Of a stretch of 64,000 bases of DNA, positions 11,345 through 22,463 are shown one piece after another. The stretch is from assembly GCF_027887165.1 (NCBI RefSeq), contig NC_077227.1:441829895-441893894 (forward strand), given 5' to 3'. The position numbers and the translations under genes were made by a program. This DNA comes from Monodelphis domestica. Its lineage: Eukaryota; Chordata; Mammalia; Didelphimorphia; Didelphidae. The notes beneath the pieces were generated by a model that worked only from the letters and a program-made list of their open reading frames with translations, did no database searches and was not told where the DNA came from. Each line of letters begins with the position of its first letter. Positions within the stretch are counted from its first letter, which is position 1.

Positions 11345-12140
11345 AATACAGTTACTGTGTAGAAAAACCAGGAAACTAATACACTGCTGGTGGAACTTTG
11401 AACTGATACAACCACTCTGAAGAGCAATCTGGGATCATGCCCAAAGGGCCAGCAAACTGTCCATACCCTTTAACCAAACAATACCACTACTAGATCTGTA
11501 TCCCAAAGAGATCAAGATAGAAAAAAGAACCTAATTGTACCAAAATATTTATAGCAGCTCTTTGTGTGATGGCAAAGAACTGGAAACTGAAGGGATGTCC
11601 ATCAATTGGGGAATGACTGAACAAGTTGTGGTATATAGAATACTTGTAATGGGATGCTATTGTGCCATAAGAAATGACAAATAAGATCAAGATGATGTTG
11701 TGGGGTGCAGATGTGGACCCCTTGGGTTTGAGAAGGATACCTTTTATGCAAGACTCCAAAACTTAACTTAAAAGTAAAGAGAGATTTATTAGTAATGTTG
11801 AATTTTTGGTAAGCAAGACAGCATGAGTGGAGCAACCTGGGAGATTGCTCCCAGAATGCCTCAGTTCTGGGGTTTTTATATTAAATGAGGACTTGACTCT
11901 GGGGCAAGGGGCAAGGGGTTGGGAGTCAGGGTCTAAGGGAGCAGAGGAATTTCCCTGATAATAGTTTGCCTGAGTTTCTGGGGGTACAATGCCCACGACA
12001 ATAGCATGTGTACAATCTACTATCATGCCTTCTTGGGGAGAGGGGAGAGCTGGGAGGAAGAGAGAGAACTTGGATTGTAAAATATCAGAAAACGAATATT
12101 AAGAAATTGTATTGATGTAATCTGGAAAAAATAAAAATCT
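11345..12140 (+). mobile_element. Old L1 3' end, split by a solo LTR
   Basis: The left part (11345-11695) matches the end of L1 ORF2 ('ccatcaattggggaatgact'). The L1 3' UTR resumes at 12001 ('atagcatgtgtacaatctac'), comparable to 'agcacatgtacaacctacat' in the old L1 near 21820. Broken reading frame. Confidence 0.7.
11696..12000 (-). mobile_element. Solo LTR fossil inside the old L1
   Basis: A 305-bp insert with TG...CA ends and 9-bp terminal inverted repeats (TGTTGTGGG and CCCACGACA, one mismatch). On the minus strand it has a TATA-like 'atataaaa' and AATAAA in LTR order. No internal viral genes. Younger than the L1 it sits in. Family not determined. Confidence 0.6.
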
Positions 12141-12164
12141 ATAACTGGAAAATATATACAGTTC

Positions 12165-12345
12165 AACAAAATACCAACCATAATTCAAAATAATTAAGCA
12201 GGCTATCCATCCCCAGATTTAAATGCAAATTTCTCTACTCTAAGATGATATCAATGCCTTTGTCTTATACCTTTGAATCCTAATAACCAATACAGGGTTT
12301 TGCACATAGTATTTAAAAATGTTAGTTGAATGAAATTGAAGTTCC
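12165..12345 (+). repeat. L1-like tail followed by an L2 3' end
   Basis: 12165-12230 repeats the 'accaaccataattcaaaata' motif seen at 10510. 12240-12345 ends with a degraded L2 3' terminus ('aaaatgttagttgaatgaaa'). Confidence 0.4.
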
Positions 12346-12479
12346 TTTTGGTCTTCTAATGCTCTCATCACAGTGGCTATATTAATAAATCAATGAGCAA
12401 CCCAATGAATGTTTTCTGTAATTTTGTGTATTTTTAAGGGCTCCCATGGATCCTTTGAGAGCCTTTTGTCCTAGCTGTA

Positions 12480-12640
12480 TTACTGAAGGCAACTTGTTTA
12501 ACTTTTCTGAACCTTAATTTCTTCAGCCATAAGGTGGGGATAATAACAATATTCCTATTACCCATCTCACAGGCTTTTGCAAAGAAGATGATTTGTAAAG
12601 CTTAAATTGGCATTATGACCATTATTATGGAAAATAATTG
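12480..12640 (+). repeat. MIR-type SINE fragment
   Basis: The MIR tail order is seen: 'gcaacttgtttaacttttct', 'gtggggataataacaatatt', 'ctcacaggcttttgcaaaga'. Confidence 0.5.
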
Positions 12641-13312
12641 AATAAAGATTTTGTTTCTCCAAACCCCCAATCCCAGCCTCCAAATCTTCTCTTTTTCAAG
12701 TTAAACATTCCTACAACCAGTCCTCAAATGACCTGGGCTCCATTTCCCTCCCCACCCTAGTCACCCTCCTCCAGATGGGTCCAGTTTAATCAACAAAAGA
12801 ACCACAAGTATATTCTGGGTGTAGGTTCTCTGTGCCTTCAATTACCCACCAACAAGTTCACCTCCCCACATCGTCCTGATAGCCACTTTCTTGTCTTCTT
12901 TACTAAAACAAGTGAATTATCCATGAAGAAAAAAGAATGGAATGAAAAAAAAATTGTCTCTACCTGTTAGACTGATTTCGAGCCAAATCTTTTCATATCT
13001 CTAAACAGTTTGCCCTGTAATTTGTCATTCAGACCCACACCCCTCACTAATGGCCTTGGAAACACATAATGAAGGATGAAAATAGACTCCAGATCATGAG
13101 GAGATTGTGGTGCCCAAGGGAATAGTCCAGCGGTGATTTTGCCAGCTAGGGCAGTGCTGAGTCAAGAGAGTCAGAGAGACCCTAATAAGCGATGACTGAT
13201 TATTGAAAGGGAGGAAAGATTCCCATACACTCCAGATGAGGGTACAGCAAAGGGCAGTTCCCTCATCCTTATGCCCCAAAAGCTGCTTGCCCAGAATCAC
13301 ACAATGGGGCCA
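12641..13312. other. Unassigned spacer
   Basis: No gene or repeat recognised. Confidence 0.4.
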
Positions 13313-13460
13313 AAGGGGCAGCTGGGTAACTCAGTGGATTGAGAGCCAGGCCTAGAGATGGGAGGTCCTAGGTTCAAATCTGTCCTCAGACACTTCCCAG
13401 CTGTGACCCTGGACAGTATTGGTTCCGAGACAGAAGGTAAGGGTTTAAAAAACAAACAAA
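13313..13460 (+). mobile_element. tRNA-derived marsupial SINE with internal deletion
   Basis: The head and B-box are intact ('ggattgagagccaggcctag', 'ggttcaaatctgtcctcaga'). The copy then jumps from 'gaccctgg' straight to 'acagtattggttccgagaca', losing about 60 bp of the standard body. Confidence 0.8.
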
Positions 13461-14009
13461 CAATGGGTTAAAGATCAAAATCCAGGCTCATCCCAGTCTC
13501 CCAGGGACCTAAGAATCTCCCTTCTTACTCTTACTGAACAAGTAGCAAGTAGCAAGAAAGCCTCCGCTCTGCTTCACGGTTACTCCCTGGTCATTTCACC
13601 AGCAACTTTGTAGAGGAGACTAGAAACCATGTCCTGGAGGACCAACCCTCAATCTCTGCCCTTGGTATGCCCTCCCCACCAGCACCCAGCTAGCCTGACT
13701 GATGAGTGCCTCCAGGTTCACTACATAGAGGAGACCCTCCTCAAGCTTCACCTTATTATCCTGCCATCTTCTTACCAGCTGCCTTGTGCCACCCCTCAGC
13801 ACCAACACCACTACCCCAGGTTTCCAATTCTGGAACCAAATTAATACTGTTATAGTTATTGGAAGGAGTGTGTCAGTCTAACCTTCTATGGCTCTACTCA
13901 CCATCGTGTAGTTTTCCAAACCCAAATCCTCCTCCCGGACCATAAGTATGTGTTTGCACAGTATGTGTTGTCTCTCTTCAGGATGTAAGTTTCTTGAAGA
14001 TGAGACAAG
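13461..14009. other. Unassigned spacer
   Basis: Overlapping short open frames occur on both strands at about 13620-13844; neither resembles a known protein. No gene called. Confidence 0.4.
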
Positions 14010-14240
14010 TCAAGACAAGAAGCATTTTTTAAAGCATCCACTACATGTCAGGAACTGAGCTAAGTACTAGGAATATGAAGAAAGATTAAAAAAATAGTCC
14101 CTGCTCTCAAGAAGCTCAGCCTAATGAAGAGAACGTACAAACAAAATATGTATGGAATAAACTGGAGATTGTCTCAAAGGGAAGGCACATAGATTAAGGA
14201 GACGTAGAAAGGCTTATTGAAGAGAGAAGGATTTTAGAGT
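14010..14240 (-). mobile_element. L2-type LINE 3' fragment (antisense)
   Basis: Reverse of an L2-like 3' end: 'aggaactgagctaagtacta', 'tctcaagaagctcagcctaa', then the upstream portion. Confidence 0.6.
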
Positions 14241-15570
14241 AGTGGATCAATAGAATAGATTAGGCATTAGTAAATGGCCAAAGTAACCTAAAGTTTGACA
14301 GACCCAAAGATCCAAGCTTTTAGAAGAAGAACTCACTATTTGACAAAGAGTACTGGGAAAACTGGAAAACAGAATGGCAGAAACTAGGCATAGATGAACC
14401 CCTCATCTTATATACCAAGATAAAGTCAAAATGGATATATAATTTAGAAATAAAGGGTGATACCATAGACAAATTAGAGGAGCACAAAATAGTTTACCTG
14501 TCAGATCTATAGGTAAGAGAAGGATTTATGACAGAACAAGACATAGAGAATTTATGAGGTGTAAAATGGATAACGTTGACTACATTAAATTTAAAAGGTT
14601 TTCACAAACAAAACCAATGCAATTAAGATTAGAAGTAAAAGGACAAACTAGGGGGAGGGGGAAAATGTTATAGCATCTCCGACAAAGGCCTCATTTCTCA
14701 TATATATAGAGAACTGAGTCAAATTTAAAGAATACAAAGCATACCCCACTTGACAAATGGTAGAAGAATATAAAAAGGCTGTTCTCAGATGAAGAAACTA
14801 AAACTATCTTTATTTCTTTTTTTTAAAATGCTCCAAATCATTATTAATTAGAGAAATACAAATTAGAACAACCCTGAGGTTATTCTCTACCATCTCATAT
14901 TAATCAGACTGGCTAATATGACAGAAAAGGAAAATGATAAATGACGGAGGAAAAATTGGAACACATACCCTGTTAGTGGAACTGTGAACCAACCGATACA
15001 GCCATCTTGGAGAGCAATTTGGAACCACAACCAAAGGGTCAGCAAATAATGCATATACCCTTTGACACAGCAATATTGCCTCTAGATCTGTATTCCAAAG
15101 AGATCAAGATAGGAGAAAAGAGCATACTAGTACCAAAATATTTATAACAGCTCTTTGTGCTGGCAAAAAAACTGGAAACTGAAGAGATGTCCATCAATTG
15201 GGGAATGGCTACTTGCAACAGAATGCGATTGTGCCATAAGAAATGACAAGATGGACTTCCGGTTAAGATGGCGGCTTAGAGAAAGCTGAAGTTCAGATCT
15301 CCGGAAAACCCTTCCCGACCGATCTCAAACTAGAAGCTCCTAAGGCACCGAAATTCAAAACGATCAACAGCACAGACCCTGGGAACCCTCCTCCTGGACC
15401 TGGACCCGGTTCAAAAGGTACGGCTCCCCTTAAAAGCCAGAACCCGAGATCCCTCGGACCTCAGGGGTAGGAGCGCAGAATTCAAGGCTCCCGGAAGCGG
15501 CAGCCGCGCCGGGCTCAGAGAGCAGGGTCTGAGGAACAACAACCCTCAGGGTCTTCTACCCAAGTCCCAG

Positions 15571-15717
15571 TCCGGGTGAAAGTTACTGCCTGGGGCTTCC
15601 GCTGCAGAGAGCCTGTCGGTCCGGGTGAAAGTTACTGCCTGGGGCCTCCGCTGCAAAGAGCTGGTTGGTCCAGGTGAAAGTTACTGCCTGGGGCCTCCGC
15701 TGCAGAGAGCTGGTCAA
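15571..15717 (+). repeat. Three tandem 49-bp units in the L1 5' UTR
   Basis: Units start at 15571, 15620 and 15669, each containing 'gtgaaagttactgcctgggg' followed by a 'cctccgctgcagagagctgg' variant. Copy B lacks this array. Tandem 5' monomers act as promoters in some L1 families such as mouse; a promoter role here is inference. Confidence 0.9.
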
Positions 15718-16052
15718 AACAACAGCAACCCTCAGAGCGGGCAAGACAGCCTCACGGGCTGGATCCTGCTATCCAAGTCTCAGTGAAAGTCTGTGCTCTC
15801 GGAGCTTGGGGAAGCGGCAGCCCATCCCCCCGCAGGCCGACGAAACAGCCTCACGGCCAGGGATTCTGAAGGCAACTTCCGGAAATCGAGCCAGGGGGAG
15901 AGTGTGGCCTCGTGGTCCGACCCTTCCATTCCAGTTCCAGTGAGGCATATTCAGTTTAACCCAGGGAACGCTCATAGAACCAACATCTGCCCAGGACTAA
16001 AGCCTCTGATCACCAGACAAAGACAAGAAAAGCCAATCCTCCACGTTCAGAG

Positions 16053-16976
16053 ATGACAAACTCCACAGAAGCACAGAAGCCCCAAAATACCAAGAAAAAT
16101 AAGAAGAAAGGGGCGACTCTGGACACATTCTATGGAGCCAAAATACAAAATACAGAGCAGATAGAAGAAGATATACAAGAAAATTCTCCAAAATCTTCCA
16201 AAGGAAATAGAAACTCTCCACAAACCCATGAAGAATTTGAATCAGAAAGGACCAAAAAGATGGAAGCCCTCTGGGAGGAAAAGTGGGAAATGATGCAAAA
16301 GAAATTCACGCATCTACAAAACCAGTTTGACCAAACTGTAAAAGAAAACCAGGCTTTAAAGCAAGAACTAATAAAGCAAAGCCAAAACACCAAGAAATTA
16401 GAAGAGAACATAAAATATCTCACCGACAAGGTGATAGATCTGGAAAACAGGGGGAGAAGAGAAAATTTAAGAATAATTGGACTCCCAGAAAAGCCAGAAA
16501 TAAACACCAAACTGGACATGGTGATTCAAGATATAATCAAAGAAAATTGCCCAGAGATTCTAGAACAAGGGGGCAATACAGCCACTGACAGAGCTCACAG
16601 AACACCTTCTACACTAAACCCCCAAAAGACAACTCCCAGGAATGTAATTGCCAAATTCCAAAGCTATCAAACAAAAGAAAAAATCCTACAGGAAGCCAGA
16701 AAAAGACAATTTAGATATAAAGGAATGCCAATCAGGGTCACCCAAGACCTTGCAAGTTCTACTCTGAATGATCGTAAGGCATGGAACATGATCTTCAGAA
16801 AGGCAAGAGAGCTGGGTCTCCAACCAAGAATCAGCTACCCAGCAAAACTGACTATATACTTCCAAGGGAAAGTATGGGCATTCAACAAAATAGAAGACTT
16901 CCAACTTTTTGCAAAGAAAAGACCAGAGCTCTGTGGAAAGTTTGATACCGAAAATCAAAGAGCAAGGAATACCTGA
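16053..16976 (+). CDS. L1 ORF1 protein, RNA-binding chaperone (copy A)
   Basis: 307 codons, open throughout. L1 ORF1p forms trimers that coat L1 RNA in cytoplasmic particles and act as a nucleic-acid chaperone. The N-terminus is Lys-rich and variable. A coiled coil spans about residues 65-130 (KTHLQNQFDQ-like heptads in EKWEMMQKKFTHLQNQFDQT). The RRM follows from about 133 (GRRENLRIIGLPEKPE) and the C-terminal domain occupies about 230-300 (RKARELGLQPRISYPAKLTI). The first Met of the long frame gives MTNSTEAQKPQ; copy B starts MANSTEAQKPQ at the same place, supporting the start. Compared with copy B, 14 residues (two heptads) are missing between ENQA and KQSQ. ORF2 begins 345 bp downstream in the same transcript. 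Assignment to the L1 ORF1 family is certain; activity is inference. Confidence 0.93.
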   Translation: MTNSTEAQKPQNTKKNKKKGATLDTFYGAKIQNTEQIEEDIQENSPKSSKGNRNSPQTHEEFESERTKKMEALWEEKWEMMQKKFTHLQNQFDQTVKENQALKQELIKQSQNTKKLEENIKYLTDKVIDLENRGRRENLRIIGLPEKPEINTKLDMVIQDIIKENCPEILEQGGNTATDRAHRTPSTLNPQKTTPRNVIAKFQSYQTKEKILQEARKRQFRYKGMPIRVTQDLASSTLNDRKAWNMIFRKARELGLQPRISYPAKLTIYFQGKVWAFNKIEDFQLFAKKRPELCGKFDTENQRARNT

Positions 16977-17110
16977 AAAGGTAAATATTAAGGAAAGGGG
17001 AAAAATGTTATCTTCTTTTACTCAAACTCTCTTCTATAAGGACTACATTTAACTCTGAGAGGGAAAAACATCCAGATCCATTGGGATCTTGAATTCTATC
17101 TTACCCAACA

Positions 17111-17240
17111 AGGGTAAGGAGAAGGGAAAACCAAGGGGGGGAGGGGGAGAGGGAGAACAAAAAGGGAGGGAAAGAGAGGGGGGAGGGGGAGGGAACAAAA
17201 AGGGAGGGACTAAAAAGGGAAACATCAAGGGAGGGGACAA
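17111..17240 (+). repeat. G-rich polypurine spacer between L1 ORFs
   Basis: A run of GGGAGG and GGGGGAGGG blocks separated by AAAAA, nearly free of pyrimidines. At least four G-tracts lie close enough to fold as a G-quadruplex on the L1 RNA. The same block is present in copy B at about 41480-41600. Confidence 0.75.
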
Positions 17241-17321
17241 GGGGGACTGATTCAAAGTAAATCACTGGACTAAAAGGTAGAGCCGAAGAAGAAAAGGTTA
17301 GAATTAGGGAAGGATATCAAA

Positions 17322-20300
17322 ATGCCAGGGAGTCCACAAATGACAATCATAACTTTGAACGTGAATGGGATGAACTCACCCATAAAACGTAGACGAATAG
17401 CAGAATGGATTAGAATCCAAAACCCTACCATATGTTGTCTTCAAGAAACACACATGAGGCGGGTTGACACCCACAAGGTCAGAATTAAAGGATGGAGTAA
17501 GACCTTCTGGGCCTCAACTGATAGAAAGAAGGCAGGAGTGGTAATCATGATATCTGATAAAGCCAATGCAAAAATAGACCTGATCAAAAGGGATAGGGAA
17601 GGTAATTATATTTTGTTAAAAGGGACTCTAGACAATGAGGAAATATCATTAATCAACATGTATGCACCAAATAATATAGCACCCAAATTTCTAATGGAGA
17701 AACTAGGAGAATTGAAGGAAGAAATAGACAATAAAACCATACTAGTGGGAGACTTAAACCAACCATTATCAAATTTAGATAAATCAAATCAAAAAATAAA
17801 TAAGAAAGAGGTAAAAGAAGTGAATGAAATCTTAGAAAAATTAGAATTAATAGACATATGGAGAAAAATAAATAGGGATAAAAAGGAATACACCTTCTTC
17901 TCAGCACCACATGGCACATTCACAAAAATTGACCATACATTAGGTCACAGAAACATAGCACACAAATGCAAAAAAGCAGAAATAATGAATGCAGCCTTCT
18001 CAGATCACAAGGCAATAAAAATAATGATTAGTAATGGTACATGGAAAACCAAATCTAAAACCAATTGGAAATTAAACAATATGATACTCCAAAACCGTTT
18101 AGCTAAAGAAGAAATCATAGAAACAATTAATAATTTCATCAAGGAAAATGACAATGGCGAAACATCCTTTCAAACCTTTTGGGATGCACCCAAAGCGGTA
18201 ATCAGAGGCAAATTCATATCCCTGAAAGCTCATATTAACAAACAAGGGAGAGCAGAGATCAATCAATTGGAAATGCAATTGAAAAAACTCGAAAGAGATC
18301 AAATTAAAAACCCCCAGCAGAAAACCAAATTAGAAATCCTAAAAATTAAGGGAGAAATTAATAAAATCGAAAGTGATAGAACTATTGATTTAATAAATAA
18401 GACAAGAAGCTGGTACTTTGAAAAAACAAACAAAATAGACAAAGTACTGGTCAATCTAATTAAAAAAAGGAAGGAAGAAAAGCAAATTCACAGCATTAAA
18501 GATGAAAAGGGGGACAGCACCTCCAATGAGGAGGAAATTAAGGCAATCATTAGAAATTACTTTGCCCAATTATATGGCAATAAATACACCAATTTAGGAG
18601 AAATGGATGAATATATACAAAAATACAAACTGCCTAGACTAACAGAAGAGGAAATAGAATTCTTAAATAATCCCATATCAGAAATTGAAATCCATCAAGC
18701 CATCAAAGAACTTCCTAAGAAAAAATCCCCAGGGCCTGATGGATTCACCTGCGAATTCTATCAAACATTCAGAGAACAGTTAACCCCAATACTATACAAA
18801 CTATTTGACATAATAAGCAAAGAGGGAGTTCTACCAAACTCCTTTTACGACACAAACATGGTACTGATTCCAAAACCAGGCAGGTCAAAAACAGAGAAAG
18901 AAAACTATAGACCAATCTCCCTAATGAATATAGATGCAAAAATTTTAAATAGGATACTAGCAAAAAGACTCCAGCAAGTGATCAGAAGGATCATTCACCA
19001 TGATCAAGTAGGATTCATACCAGGGATGCAGGGCTGGTTCAACATTAGGAAAACCATCCACATAATTGACCACATCAACAAGCAAACTAGCAAGAACCAC
19101 ATGATTATCTCAATAGATGCAGAAAAAGCCTTTGATAAAATACAACACCCATTCCTATTAAAAACACTAGAAAGCATAGGAATAGAAGGGTCATTCCTAA
19201 AAATAATAAACAGTATATATCTAAAACCAACAGCTAATATCATCTGCAATGGGGATAAACTAGATGCATTCCCAATAAGATCAGGAGTGAAACAAGGATG
19301 CCCATTATCACCTCTACTATTTGACATTGTACTAGAAACACTAGCAGTAGCAATTAGAGAAGATAAAGAAATTGAAGGTATCAGAATAGGCAAGGAGGAG
19401 ACCAAGTTATCACTCTTTGCGGATGACATGATGGTCTACTTAAAGAATCCTAGAGATTCAACCAAAAAGCTAATTGAAATAATCAACAACTTTAGCAAAG
19501 TTGCAGGATACAAAATAAACCCACATAAATCATCAGCTTTTCTATATATCTCCAACACAGCTCAGCAGCAAGAACTAGAAAGAGAAATCCCATTCAAAAT
19601 CACCTTAGACAAAATAAAATACCTAGGAATCTATCTCCCAAGACAAACACAGGAACTATATGAACACAACTACAAAACACTCGCCACACAACTAAAACTA
19701 GACTTGAACAATTGGAAAAACATTAACTGCTCATGGATAGGACGAGCCAATATAATAAAAATGACCATCCTACCCAAACTTATTTATCTATTTAGTGCCA
19801 TACCCATTGAACTACCAAAATACTTCTTCACTGATTTAGAAAAAACCATAACAAAGTTCATTTGGAAGAACAAAAGATCAAGGATATCCAGGGAAATAAT
19901 GAAAAAAAACACATATGATGGGGGCCTTGCAGTCCCAGACCTCAAACTATATTACAAAGCAGCAGTCATCAAAACAATTTGGTACTGGCTAAGAAACAGA
20001 AAGGAAGATCAGTGGAATAGACTGGGGGAAAACGACCTCAGCAAGACAGTATACGATAAACCCAAAGATCCCAGCTTTTGGGACAAAAATCCACTATTCG
20101 ATAAAAACTGCTGGGAAAATTGGAAGACAGTGTGGGAGAGACTAGGAATAGATCAACACCTCACACCCTACACCAAGATAAATTCAAAATGGGTGAGTGA
20201 CTTAAACATAAAGAAGGAAACCATAAGTAAATTGGGTAAACACAGAATAGTATACATGTCAGACCTTTGGGAGGGGAAAGGCTTTAAAACCAAGCAAGAT

Positions 20301-21128
20301 ATAGAAAGAATCACAAAATGTAAAATAAATAATTTTGACTACATCAAACTAAAAAGCTTTTGTACAAACAAAACCAATATAACTAAAATCAGAAGGGAAA
20401 CAACAAATTGGGAAAAAATCTTCATAGAAACCTCTGACAAAGGTTTAATTACTCATATTTATAATGAGCTAAATCAATTGTACAAAAAATCAAGCCATTC
20501 TCCAATTGATAAATGGGCAAGGGAAATGGATAGGCAGTTCTCAGATAAAGAAATCAAAACTATTAACAAGCACATGAAGAAGTGTTCTACATCTCTTATA
20601 ATCAGAGAGATGCAAATCAAAACAACTCTGAGGTATCACCTCACACCTAGCAGATTGGCTAACATAACAGCAAAGGAAAGTAATGAATGCTGGAGGGGAT
20701 GTGGCAAAGTAGGGACATTAATTCATTGCTGGTGGAGTTGTGAACTGATCCAACCATTCTGGAGGGCAATTTGGAACTATGCCCAAAGGGCGACAAAAGA
20801 ATATCTACCCTTTGACCCAGCCATAGCACTGCTGGGTCTGTACCCCAAAGAGATAATGGACACAAAGACTTGTACAAAAATATTCATAGCTGCGCTCTTT
20901 GTGGTGGCCCAAAACTGGAAAACGAGGGGATGCCCATCAATTGGGGAATGGCTGAACAAACTGTGGTATATGTTGGTGATGGAATACTATTGTGCTCAAA
21001 GGAATAATAAAGTGGAGAAGTTCCATGGAGACTGGAACAACCTCCAGGAAGTGATGCAGAGCGAGAGGAGCAGAACCAGGAGAACATTGTACACAGAGAC
21101 TAATACACTGTGGTATAATCGAACGTAA
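17322..21128 (+). CDS. L1 ORF2 protein, endonuclease and reverse transcriptase (copy A)
   Basis: 1268 codons with no break, close to the length of human ORF2p (1275). ORF2p nicks target DNA and reverse-transcribes L1 RNA from the nick. The apurinic-like endonuclease spans residues 1-240: TLNVNGMN near 11-18, catalytic Glu in QETH at 42, VGDLN with its Asp and Asn near 142-145, and SDHKAI with the catalytic Asp and His near 226-230. The reverse transcriptase spans about 450-770: [11 protein letters not shown], then DAEKAFDKI, then [13 protein letters not shown], then FADD at 699-702 with both catalytic Asp. A Cys/His-rich C-terminal motif ([18 protein letters not shown]) lies at about 1120-1145. 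The start is the first Met of the frame, shared with copy B. ORF2 is probably translated by reinitiation after ORF1, as known for L1. Confidence 0.95.
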   Translation: MPGSPQMTIITLNVNGMNSPIKRRRIAEWIRIQNPTICCLQETHMRRVDTHKVRIKGWSKTFWASTDRKKAGVVIMISDKANAKIDLIKRDREGNYILLKGTLDNEEISLINMYAPNNIAPKFLMEKLGELKEEIDNKTILVGDLNQPLSNLDKSNQKINKKEVKEVNEILEKLELIDIWRKINRDKKEYTFFSAPHGTFTKIDHTLGHRNIAHKCKKAEIMNAAFSDHKAIKIMISNGTWKTKSKTNWKLNNMILQNRLAKEEIIETINNFIKENDNGETSFQTFWDAPKAVIRGKFISLKAHINKQGRAEINQLEMQLKKLERDQIKNPQQKTKLEILKIKGEINKIESDRTIDLINKTRSWYFEKTNKIDKVLVNLIKKRKEEKQIHSIKDEKGDSTSNEEEIKAIIRNYFAQLYGNKYTNLGEMDEYIQKYKLPRLTEEEIEFLNNPISEIEIHQAIKELPKKKSPGPDGFTCEFYQTFREQLTPILYKLFDIISKEGVLPNSFYDTNMVLIPKPGRSKTEKENYRPISLMNIDAKILNRILAKRLQQVIRRIIHHDQVGFIPGMQGWFNIRKTIHIIDHINKQTSKNHMIISIDAEKAFDKIQHPFLLKTLESIGIEGSFLKIINSIYLKPTANIICNGDKLDAFPIRSGVKQGCPLSPLLFDIVLETLAVAIREDKEIEGIRIGKEETKLSLFADDMMVYLKNPRDSTKKLIEIINNFSKVAGYKINPHKSSAFLYISNTAQQQELEREIPFKITLDKIKYLGIYLPRQTQELYEHNYKTLATQLKLDLNNWKNINCSWIGRANIIKMTILPKLIYLFSAIPIELPKYFFTDLEKTITKFIWKNKRSRISREIMKKNTYDGGLAVPDLKLYYKAAVIKTIWYWLRNRKEDQWNRLGENDLSKTVYDKPKDPSFWDKNPLFDKNCWENWKTVWERLGIDQHLTPYTKINSKWVSDLNIKKETISKLGKHRIVYMSDLWEGKGFKTKQDIERITKCKINNFDYIKLKSFCTNKTNITKIRRETTNWEKIFIETSDKGLITHIYNELNQLYKKSSHSPIDKWAREMDRQFSDKEIKTINKHMKKCSTSLIIREMQIKTTLRYHLTPSRLANITAKESNECWRGCGKVGTLIHCWWSCELIQPFWRAIWNYAQRATKEYLPFDPAIALLGLYPKEIMDTKTCTKIFIAALFVVAQNWKTRGCPSIGEWLNKLWYMLVMEYYCAQRNNKVEKFHGDWNNLQEVMQSERSRTRRTLYTETNTLWYNRT

Positions 21129-21935
21129 TGGACTTCTCCATTAGGGGCGGTGTAATGTCCCTGAACAACTTTCAGGGATCCAGGAGAAAAAAAACACCAT
21201 TCATAAGCAAAGGATAAACTATGGGAGTGGAAACACCGAGAAAAAGCAACTGCCTGAATACAGAGGTTGAGGGGACATGACAGAGGATAGACTTTAAATG
21301 AACACTCTAATGCAAATACTATCAACAAAGCAATGGGTTCAAATCAAGAAAACATCTAATGCCCAGTGGACTTACGCGTCGGCTATGGGGGGGTGGGGGG
21401 GAGGAAAAGAAAATGATCTATGTCTTTAACGAATAATGCTTGGAAATGATCAAATAAAATATATTTAAAAAAAAAAAGAAATGACAAGATGATCACAAAA
21501 AAACCTGGAAAGACTTGTATGAAGTGATACAAAGGGGAGTGAGCAGAAACTGAAGAACATGGTATACAACAATAGCAAAAATGTGTGATGATCAAGTGTG
21601 AATGATTCAACTATTATCAACAATTCAAGGATCCGGGATAAGTCCAAGGGACTCACGATGAAAAAGGCTGTCTACCACCATAGAAGGAATTAATGGAGTC
21701 TGAATGCAGATTGAAACATGTCATTCTTCACATTATTTTCTCCTTTAATTTTTCTCTAGTGTAAACAATATATATCCTCTTTCACATGAAAAACATGAAG
21801 TTATTTATTACATGTTAGCACATGTACAACCTACATCATATTACTTGCCATCTCAGGAAGGAGTGAGGGATGGCAAGGAGAAAAAGAACATGAACAGCAA
21901 AATGCCAGAAAATGATCATTAAAACTGTATCTATA

Positions 21936-22140
21936 AGGGGCAGCTGGGTAGCTCAGTGGATTGAGAGCCAGGCCTAGAGATAGGAGGTCCTAGGTTCAAA
22001 TCTGGCCTCAGACACTTCCCAGCTGTGTGACCCTGGGCAAGTCACTTGACCCCCATTACCTAGCCCTTACCACTCTTCTGCCTTGGAACCAATACACAGT
22101 ATTGATTCCAAGACAGAAGGTAAGGGTTTAATTTTTTTTT
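21936..22140 (+). mobile_element. tRNA-derived marsupial SINE (near-consensus)
   Basis: Complete: 'ggggcagctgggtagctcag', B-box 'ggttcaaatctggcctcaga', 'gtattgattccaagacagaa', ending in a T/A-rich tail. Little diverged, so among the younger SINEs here. It sits in the tail of the old L1. Confidence 0.9.
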
Positions 22141-22194
22141 TTATTGTATCTACACATAATCTGGAAAAAACATTAGAAATAAAACATGAAAAAT

Positions 22195-22345
22195 CAGAAG
22201 GTGAGATTTTAGCTGAGATTTGAAGGAAGCCAGGAATTGGAAATGAAGAAGGAGAAAATTCCAAGTTCGGGGATAGCAGTGAAAAAATACAAAATAAAGG
22301 GATGGAGTATGTTGTGTGAGAAACAGTGAGGAGGCCAGTGTCAAT
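22195..22345 (-). mobile_element. L2-type LINE fragment (antisense)
   Basis: 'gagatttgaaggaagccagg' and 'gagaaacagtgaggaggcca' match the reversed L2 ORF-end region also seen at 55300 and 56420. Confidence 0.5.
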
Positions 22346-22463
22346 TTGCTCCCTTTTGTGTACCCTATGTTCCGGTGGCAATCTAATTAGGAAGTTGTCT
22401 TAATTGTAACAAGCTACACATACTAATCTGAGTTTAGGTTCCTCTGGACTCTCTCTAGGGTAG

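Larger units (their letters stand above)
15253..21475 (+). mobile_element. Full-length, apparently intact L1 (copy A)
   Basis: A complete L1 of about 6.2 kb: 5' UTR starting 'ggacttccggttaagatggc', ORF1 (16053-16976), a purine-rich spacer, ORF2 (17322-21128), a 3' UTR with an AATAAA near 21453, and an A tail of about 12 bases. A perfect 16-bp target duplication (AAGAAATGACAAGATG, 15238-15253 and 21476-21491) flanks it. Both ORFs are open over their full lengths. Intact ORFs plus an unmutated duplication mean recent insertion. Its 5' UTR carries three 49-bp tandem units and its ORF1 is two heptads shorter than that of copy B. Confidence 0.95.
14245..21935 (+). mobile_element. Old L1 3' portion, host of the young L1 insertion
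   Basis: 14245-15252 matches L1 ORF2 from the 'gacccaaagatccaag' region on, with many frame breaks. The same copy resumes after the young L1 at 21492-21935 with the ORF2 end and an old-type 3' UTR. It predates copy A, which sits in its ORF2/3' UTR boundary region. Confidence 0.75.

Noticed and set aside
17049-17255. A 68-codon antisense proline-rich frame identical in both young L1 copies (also 41414-41620)
   Set aside because: The two copies are nearly identical DNA, so identity says nothing about selection; the frame follows from the purine bias of the spacer. No promoter evidence.
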